A stretch of 12,278 nt of DNA, from contig CALSCO010002394.1 of assembly GCA_943704415.1 (NCBI GenBank), positions 1 to 12,278 of the forward strand. Reading direction: 5' to 3'. Numbering within the stretch: position 1 is the first letter of the stretch; the number at the start of each line of letters is the position of its first letter. The notes under the pieces were generated by a model. The model was not told where the DNA came from, ran no database searches, and worked only from the letters and a program-made list of their open reading frames with translations. The position numbers were made by a program, and so were the translations under genes. The stretch is from Parvularia atlantis (lineage: Eukaryota; Opisthokonta; Rotosphaerida). Shown here in pieces: positions 7,647 through 12,278 of this stretch.

Positions 7647-8737
7647 TCAAAACACACCCAGCCGGTGCAGTCGCGGCAGGAGCAGGCGCGCGAGCCGACC
7701 ATACGCCTCATCCGACAGGTGCAGATAGTCCATCATGAGCTCGCTCGAGATCTCGTCCGCGTCGTGCCGCACGAGCAGCGCGCCGGTCTCGACGAGCTCG
7801 ATGCGCTCTGCCCCGGCCAGCAGCGCGCCGAGCAGGCGGTTGACCTGGGCGCGCTTGATGCGCAGCGCGTTGAACGTGCGCCCGCGCGGCAGGTACTCCT
7901 ATGCATGTGCCAAGTCAAACGGGCAATGCGACGGCGAGGGCGCACCAAAACGAGCACAGTTGCGGCCGGCAGCAGGTCTGCGAGCACGCGCGCTAGCACG
8001 GCCACGCCCTCGGCCACCTGGCGCGCCGTGTGGCCGTGGTTGTTGGTCCCCACGAGGAGCACGGCGGCCTTGCACGAGGCGGCGGCGTGCGCGCGCAAGT
8101 CCGCGTTGACCGCACGCCAGTGCGCGTGCTGCACCTGGTCGCCGCCGATGCCGAGGTTGGTCAGGCGCACGTCCATCGCCTCGAGCGCGCGGTAGAAGGA
8201 GGAGAACGCCATCTGGTTGACGATCGAGTCGCCGACAAACACGACGTCGGGTGCGGGCCCAGCCGCGAGGCGCGCCACCTGGTCGCAGTGCATGTTGATC
8301 CAGCGCGCGTCGCCCTGCACATCGTCGACGGCGCGCGGCTCGGCGGCCGTGTTGATCGCGAGGGCCGCCAGCAGCGCGTCCGACGTGTCGCTCGCCACGA
8401 CGGCCGCGCCCGCGATCGCCTCGCCCGCAAAGATGCGCAGCACGCACGGTGCGCCCACCAGGCCCAGCGCCGCCACCGTCTCGTCGCCATCCGCGCGCAG
8501 CGCCTCGACGAGCCGCCCGGCGCCCGGCACGATCACCCGCACGTCGACGCCGTCGCTCGCATCGCCGCGCAGCTGCAGCCGGCGCACGGGGTCGACGCCG
8601 CGGTAGATCTCGAGGACGATGCGCGCGCCGGCGTCCTGCCCCGTCGGGGGGGCGAGCTGCAGCACGACGCCGTCGACCGCGCGCGCGACCACGACGCCGT
8701 CCGCCTCGAGCGCGTCGACCGCAGCGACCGCCGCCAT
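7647..8737 (-). CDS. SGNH/GDSL hydrolase, PAF acetylhydrolase Ib catalytic-subunit-like, 2 exons
   Basis: Exons 8737-7946 and 7898-7647 flank a 47-nt intron (GTGCGC to TAG), giving 347 aa. The C-terminal 200 residues carry all the SGNH blocks. Block I is VVFVGDSI with nucleophile Ser171. Block II is NLGIGGD around Gly198. Block III is VGTNN with Asn232/233. The catalytic Asp321 and His324 are in MDYLHLS, which is present only after splicing. A W-x-x-x-H element before block I and LH-L-S at the end resemble the catalytic subunits of PAF acetylhydrolase Ib, which deacylate lipid esters. The true substrate is unknown. The first roughly 145 residues form an Ala/Val-rich beta-strand-like domain with no recognised family; PAF-AH subunits lack such an extension. 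There is no signal peptide, so it is probably cytosolic. The ATG at 8737 is the first in the frame. Confidence 0.8.
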
Positions 8738-9203
8738 GCGCTGTCACTCTCCTCGAAGGTCGACCACTGCCTGATGGCGGCGAGGTGCGTCGCCTGCTGA
8801 TCGCTCACTCTGCTTGCTTGCGTGCTGCTTGCTTGCGTGCTGCTTGCTTGCGCGCGGCTTGCTTGCGTCCTACTGGTCGTGCTCGATTGTGCATGCCGAA
8901 GACGGATGTGCGTCGTGCGCTGCTGCTGATCGCTGCTGCTCGCACTGATCGCCGCGTGCTGATCGCCCGCCCTGCCCCGCCCCGCCATGGCGCGCCACAC
9001 ACTGCTGGTCACGCTCTCGCTCCTGATCGCGCGTGATCGCCGCTTGGTGCTTGGTGCTGATCGCTGCTTGCGCATCATCGCCGCTCGCTCTCGCTCTCAT
9101 CGCCGCGCACTCGCTCGCACCCCCGCCTGCGCCCGCAACCATCGCTCACCCACATCGCCCGACCGTCAGAGCAGCGGCGGCGGCAGCAGCCGTGCCGAAG
9201 AAG
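8738..9203. promoter_or_regulatory. Divergent promoter region between the SGNH gene and the Wntless/TMEM181-like gene, with seven TGATCGC motifs
   Basis: About 466 bp lie between two diverging start codons. TGATCGC occurs seven times on the plus strand, starting at 8798, 8927, 8946, 8960, 9024, 9034 and 9058. A C-rich GC-box-like run (CCTGCCCCGCCCCGCC) lies at about 8971-8986. A four-copy 15-bp minisatellite lies at 8811-8870. Many small frames cross the region, but none has domain content or splices convincingly into a neighbour. A frame from 9033 is continuous with the right-hand gene, but that gene's family-like sequence begins only at 9204. Confidence 0.5.
8811..8870. repeat. 15-bp tandem repeat, four copies
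   Basis: Four head-to-tail copies of a 15-base unit (TGCTTGCTTGCGTGC). The first two are identical; the third and fourth differ by one and two bases. It lies in the divergent promoter region, nearer the SGNH gene. Because 15 is a multiple of three, the repeat keeps a minus-strand frame open (a five-residue RKQAA-like repeat), but no gene is supported there. Confidence 0.9.
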
Positions 9204-11325
9204 ATGTACATGCGGCTCGAGTTCTTCCAGACGCGCGACTTTGTGGTGACGCAGGGCGTGTTTGCGGCGATCCTCGTCCTCGGCATCATCATCGGCGCGA
9301 CCGGTGCGCCGTGCTTGTCGCGACCGCTGCTGCCACTGATCGTAGCCACAGGCCCCGCGACGTACTACGAGGCAGAGCTGTTCACGTACAACTGCAGCAC
9401 GAACGAGCACCTCGCGGGGCCCTGTCCCGGCGGCATCGACATCGGCAACCCCGTGCGCCGCCGTTTCATCAGCCGCGCGCCTTCCACGACTTACGGGACG
9501 CGTGCGCGCAGCCCTCGAGCAACAACGCCGTGCAGTTCTCCAACCTGCAGATCGGCAAGCCGGTCGAGCCGCTCAACGAGTTTATCGCCATCTCGTTCCA
9601 GCCGTACGCGCGTGGCGACGGTGCGGGCGCACGTCTTGGACGCTGGGCCGCGAGCTGATCGCTGTGCGCGCCGCGCCAGTGTCGTTCGCGGAGGATGTCG
9701 TGGTCTACGTCGACATCGAGGTCAACGCCAACACGGCCGAGGACCCGTCGTGGGTGCTCTACGTGGGCGACGTCAAATCGGAGCTGTCATACACGTGCTA
9801 CGTGCGTCGCCTTGCGGCCGTGCTCTTTGTCTTACGCCGCTGCGGCAGAACTCGTCGCCCGCGCTTGAGAACCTGTGCTCGGAAAAGGTCGTGGCGCAGG
9901 TCACGCGCATCACGTTCCAGTACTACCGCGTGCGCCTGTACCTTGCGCCGTCCGCGACGTGCACCAACTGCTACAGCTGGATGGCCGACACCAAGATCAC
10001 GGTACGCTCCCGCCTGATGTCTGCGGGTGCCTGATGTCTGCTGGGGCCTGACGTACGCTCGGCCCAGTTGTACTCACTGGACGTCAACTACGGCCGCTAC
10101 GTGCTCGGCTTCCACGTCACGTTCCTCGTCCTCGCCGTGCTCGTCTTTTGCGCGTACCTCGTCGTCATGCGCGACTACTGGGTCCGCGCGACCTGCACGA
10201 ACCGGCCGCCAGGCTCGCAGGCCACCTTCGAGCAAAAGTACGTGTCGGCTGCGCGTGCTTTGTCCTCCACTCGCACTTGCGCACGCACGCGAACGCACGC
10301 TCACACCCACCCCACACACGCACCCGCCGCGCGCAACCGCACACACACTCACACTCGCCGTGCGCGCAGGTGGATGTTCCTGCTGCTGGCCGTGCTGATC
10401 CTGTACTGCGACCCGTTCTACGGCCTGCGCCTGGTGTCGTACGGCTACGTGCTCGAGATCATGACCGTCCTGTGCGCCGACTCACCCACAGCTTTCCCTC
10501 TCGGCTGACCCACGCGCGTGGCGTGCGCAGCTTCGAGGTCATCGCCGACGCCGCGCTGCTCCTGTTCTGGCTCGTCACGCTTGACAAGATCCAGAAGGTG
10601 CTCGCCACACTACACGGCCCCCCCCCCCCCCCCCCCCTTCGTGCTCAGCCGCGCCGCAGGAAGAGGCCGAGATCAGCTTCAAGTGGTTCTACCTGCCCAA
10701 GCTCGTCGGCGTCGGCCTCTATGCGCTCTTTGAGCTGATCTCGCTGGCGTGGCTGCGGTGCGTCCCGGCCCCACGCGAGTGCACGCCCCAGCCAACACGC
10801 GCGATGAACGCAGCTCGCGCTACTCGCTCAACCCGGTCCTGGCCAACGACGACACGTTCAACAACGCCATCTTCCCGCTCATCGTCGTGACTCAGATCCT
10901 GTTCTTCCTGCTGATCGTCTGGACCATCTACCTGATCGTCTCGAGCTGGGTCGAGATCACGAGCCGGCGCCCGCTGCTCGTGCGCTTCGCCCACCTCGGC
11001 TTCCCGACGATTCTGCTTGTCGTGTCGGAGATCGTGGGCATGTTTGGCGGCGTCCTGAGCAACTCCAAGCCGAGCAGTGCGTCCCGCTGGTCCTCGCGCG
11101 CTCATCGTGCTCACGCCCCGCGAAGCACTCGCCTTCAGCTACTTCTTCCTCCTGCGCAGCGCGTACACTTACGCGCTGCTTGCGGGCTACTGGCCGAGCG
11201 CCGAGGTCGTCAAGTCGTCGTTCAGCTCGACGTCGGTCGAGGTCGCGGACGACGACGAGGGCGAACGCAAGCGGCTCGTGACGCTCACGCCCGGCACGAA
11301 TCCGTTCGGACCGGCACGCGACTGA
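9204..11325 (+). CDS. Wntless/TMEM181-like seven-transmembrane protein, 11 exons
   Basis: Exons: 9204-9303, 9352-9452, 9512-9620, 9680-9801, 9849-10001, 10068-10237, 10370-10471, 10531-10597, 10660-10757, 10814-11076, 11126-11325. Every junction keeps phase, giving 494 aa. The order is an N-terminal anchor (FAAILVLGIIIGA), a roughly 170-residue lumenal/extracellular domain with NCS and several cysteines, then seven hydrophobic helices. Recognisable stretches include VLILYCDPFYGLRLV, ALLLFWLVTLDKI, WFYLPKLVGVGLYALFELI, IVVTQILFFLLIVWTIYLI and a last helix near FFLLRSAYTYALLAGYWP. This topology and the L-L-Y-x-D-P-F motif match the Wntless/TMEM181 superfamily of membrane cargo receptors with a GOLD-like lumenal domain. 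Wntless escorts Wnt proteins in animals; here the cargo is unknown. The acidic C-terminal tail ends near NPF, a possible EH-domain sorting motif. The start was chosen because family-like sequence begins here; ATG 9210 is an alternative. Confidence 0.8.
10002..10067 (+). other. Intron 5 of the Wntless/TMEM181-like gene with internal direct repeat
   Basis: A 66-nt intron with the less common donor GTACGC and a CAG acceptor. It contains GCCTGATGTCTGC twice, about 18 bases apart, flanked by two copies of GTACGCTC, suggesting a small internal duplication. Phase 0 on both sides restores the D-T-K-I-T / L-Y-S-L-D junction. Confidence 0.65.
10238..10369 (+). other. Long CA-rich intron 6 of the Wntless/TMEM181-like gene
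   Basis: A 132-nt intron, the longest in the window. It has a GTACGT donor and a CAG acceptor and is filled with CACGC and CACACA repeats at about 10270-10355. Splicing at phase 2 joins FEQ-K to WMFLLLAVLILY, so the boundary is well supported. The repeat content probably explains the extra length. Confidence 0.75.
10618..10637 (+). repeat. Homopolymer of 20 C inside an intron
   Basis: An uninterrupted run of 20 cytosines within intron 8 (10598-10659, donor GTGCTC) of the Wntless/TMEM181-like gene. It lies upstream of the CAG acceptor and may act as an extreme polypyrimidine tract. The length is likely to vary between reads. Confidence 0.9.
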
Positions 11326-11380
11326 TCGCGCCTCCCGCGTCCCCTGTGCTGTTCCTTCCTTCGCGCAACACCGTGCTCAG
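11326..11380. other. Convergent 3' intergenic gap
   Basis: Only 55 bp separate the stop codons of the Wntless/TMEM181-like gene (+) and the FMN-binding protein gene (-). Transcripts from both sides must end inside each other's territory unless 3' untranslated regions are extremely short. A TGATCGC overlaps the stop codon of the left gene (11323-11329). No polyadenylation motif was recognised. Confidence 0.6.
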
Positions 11381-12131
11381 TCACGCGTACACGGGCGTCG
11401 CGCGCCACTCGCCGCCGCCCTCGTCGCGCTCGTGCACGACGCGCCGCTGCGGCCACGGGCGCAGATCGAGCACGTCGACGCGCTCGACCAGCACGACAAG
11501 CAGAGCGAACTGCGCCAGCGCCGCGTCGTACGTCACGCGCCGCGCGTTGTCGGCCGCTGTCTCGTCCGCGAGCGCCACGGCGGCCGGCGGCGGCTGCTGA
11601 TCGCGCTGATCAGTGATCGGCACGCCGGGTGGGCCGCCCGCGAAGCCCGCGCGGCCGCGATCACTCATCGCGCGCCACACGGCGCGCCGCTGCTGCTCCC
11701 AGTCGACGCCGTCGGCCGTGGGTGCCGCACCCCAGCGCGGGTCGGGCACGAGCAGGACGCGGCCAAGCATCCTGCCGACATCAACGCGACGTCTGCGCGA
11801 CGTCAACGCGACGCACCGGAACTGCTCGCGCGTCACGCCCAGGTACCACACGACCTCGGCCCACGCCGCGCCCGTCTTGGCCGCGCGCCGGTCAGTCGCG
11901 ATTAGCAGCGCGTGCGGCAGCAACGGCGCGAAGCCGCGGCACACGACCGTCCGGTTGGCCGGGCGCCCGTCCGGCTGCACCGTCGCCAGCTGCACGTAGC
12001 CTGCGCTGGTCGTGAGGGTCGCATCGGCGCGGGTGGCGGGGCGCGCGCGCACTCGGCTGGTCCGCGTTCACCCGCCGCGCCGCGTCGAGCGCCTCGCGCC
12101 ACGCCGGTAGAGCGCGAACGGCCAGAGACAT
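11381..12131 (-). CDS. Pyridoxamine 5'-phosphate oxidase-like FMN-binding protein (Alr4036 type), 3 exons
   Basis: Exons 12131-12053, 12000-11817 and 11771-11381 give 217 aa across introns of 52 and 45 nt, both with GTGCG donors and CAG acceptors. The first part carries the split-barrel signature of the Alr4036 subgroup of pyridoxamine-phosphate-oxidase-like proteins: YVQLATVQPDGRPANRTVV, then RGF, TDRRAAK, W-A-E-V-V-W-Y and TREQFR. The last part has AMSDRGRAGFAGGPPGVP and VERVDVLDL, as in the family. Such proteins bind FMN. Plants and algae have homologues whose reaction is mostly unproven, so oxidation of pyridoxine phosphate is possible but not shown. The Phe usual before RGF in the family, as I remember it, is Cys here. 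Without the first splice the N-terminal helix MSLAVRALPAWREALDAARR would be lost. The start at 12131 lies 35 bp after the stop of the upstream gene. No transit peptide is obvious. Confidence 0.78.
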
Positions 12132-12166
12132 GACACCGATGCGCGACACAACTGACACACGACGTC

Positions 12167-12278
12167 TCAGGCACCACCGAGCACCATGCTGCCGATCAGC
12201 AGCGCGACGGCCGAGCCGACCGAGGCGAGCGTGCCGACGAGCACTGTGCACGCCCACGCCGTCTGAGCACGCGAGCGA
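12167..12278 (-). CDS. C-terminal exon of an unidentified membrane protein (partial)
   Basis: A minus-strand frame ends with TGA at 12167-12169. It encodes about 31 residues that are almost wholly hydrophobic (TVLVGTLASVGSAVALLIGSM), a single C-terminal membrane helix rich in Gly, Ala and Ser. A CAG at 12263-12265 looks like an intron acceptor, so the exon probably begins at 12262; the rest of the gene is beyond the window edge. No family can be named. Its stop lies 35 bp upstream of the next gene's ATG on the same strand. Confidence 0.5.
   Translation of the reverse strand, partial: RSRAQTAWACTVLVGTLASVGSAVALLIGSMVLGGA

Noticed and set aside
6475-7728. Long plus-strand open frame of about 417 codons
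   Set aside because: It crosses the last exons of the two-pass protein gene and then runs antisense through the REX1-like gene; composition is Arg/Ala/Ser noise without domains, while the other strands and frames carry recognisable proteins.
8811-8870. CRISPR-like array
   Set aside because: The 15-base units are directly adjacent with no spacers, in a eukaryotic promoter; it is a minisatellite.
9453-9472. A 20-nt micro-intron (GTGCGC to CAG) in the Wntless/TMEM181-like gene
   Set aside because: It would be phase-compatible, but the next CAG gives a 59-nt intron (9453-9511) that is also phase-compatible and matches the size of its neighbours.
1-12278. GC-rich giant-virus or bacterial origin
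   Set aside because: Seven genes carry many short phase-consistent introns, and the gene set (NOT4, PHO85-type cyclin, Wntless-like, REX1-like) is eukaryotic housekeeping.

Overview
The window is nuclear DNA of a GC-rich, gene-dense unicellular eukaryote. Seven genes carry short GT-AG introns (I model 33, mostly 44-66 nt) that keep phase across conserved domains. The gene content is eukaryotic: NOT4, a PHO85-type cyclin, a REX1-like protein and a Wntless/TMEM181-like membrane protein. Donor sites are overwhelmingly GTGCGT or GTGCGC, and many introns carry a CTCAC- or CTGAC-like branch point. I cannot name the lineage. The intron density argues against a bacterium or a GC-rich giant virus.

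Layout, left to right. (1) 2-267 (+): the C-terminal end of a Fanzor/TnpB-type RNA-guided nuclease with two frame breaks, followed at about 268-340 by omegaRNA-like hairpins and an AT-rich end. It abuts the 3' end of the next gene. (2) 395-4150 (-): a 15-exon NOT4-like E3 ubiquitin ligase of about 987 aa (C4C4 RING, RRM, CCCH). Its long tail adds a CHHC-like finger, a C2H2 finger and a second CCCH finger. (3) 4253-5791 (-): a PHO85/PCL-type cyclin with three in-frame introns. (4) 6042-6734 (+): a small two-pass membrane protein, tentatively seipin-like. (5) 6766-7322 (-): a REX1-like coiled-coil protein. (6) 7647-8737 (-): an SGNH hydrolase resembling the catalytic subunits of PAF acetylhydrolase Ib. 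(7) 9204-11325 (+): an 11-exon Wntless/TMEM181-like protein. (8) 11381-12131 (-): an Alr4036-type pyridoxamine-phosphate-oxidase-like FMN protein. (9) 12167-12278 (-): the last exon of an unidentified membrane protein.

The genes look like an ordinary compact housekeeping neighbourhood, not one pathway. Neighbouring coding regions are 30-470 bp apart, and the two convergent pairs are separated by only 31 and 55 bp. Two divergent promoter regions (5792-6041 and 8738-9203) share GATCGC motifs. The accessory material is the Fanzor remnant at the left edge. The most unusual native gene is the NOT4 homologue with three extra putative zinc fingers. All exon boundaries were read by eye from phase, splice signals and remembered family motifs. 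No search, alignment or RNA evidence was available.
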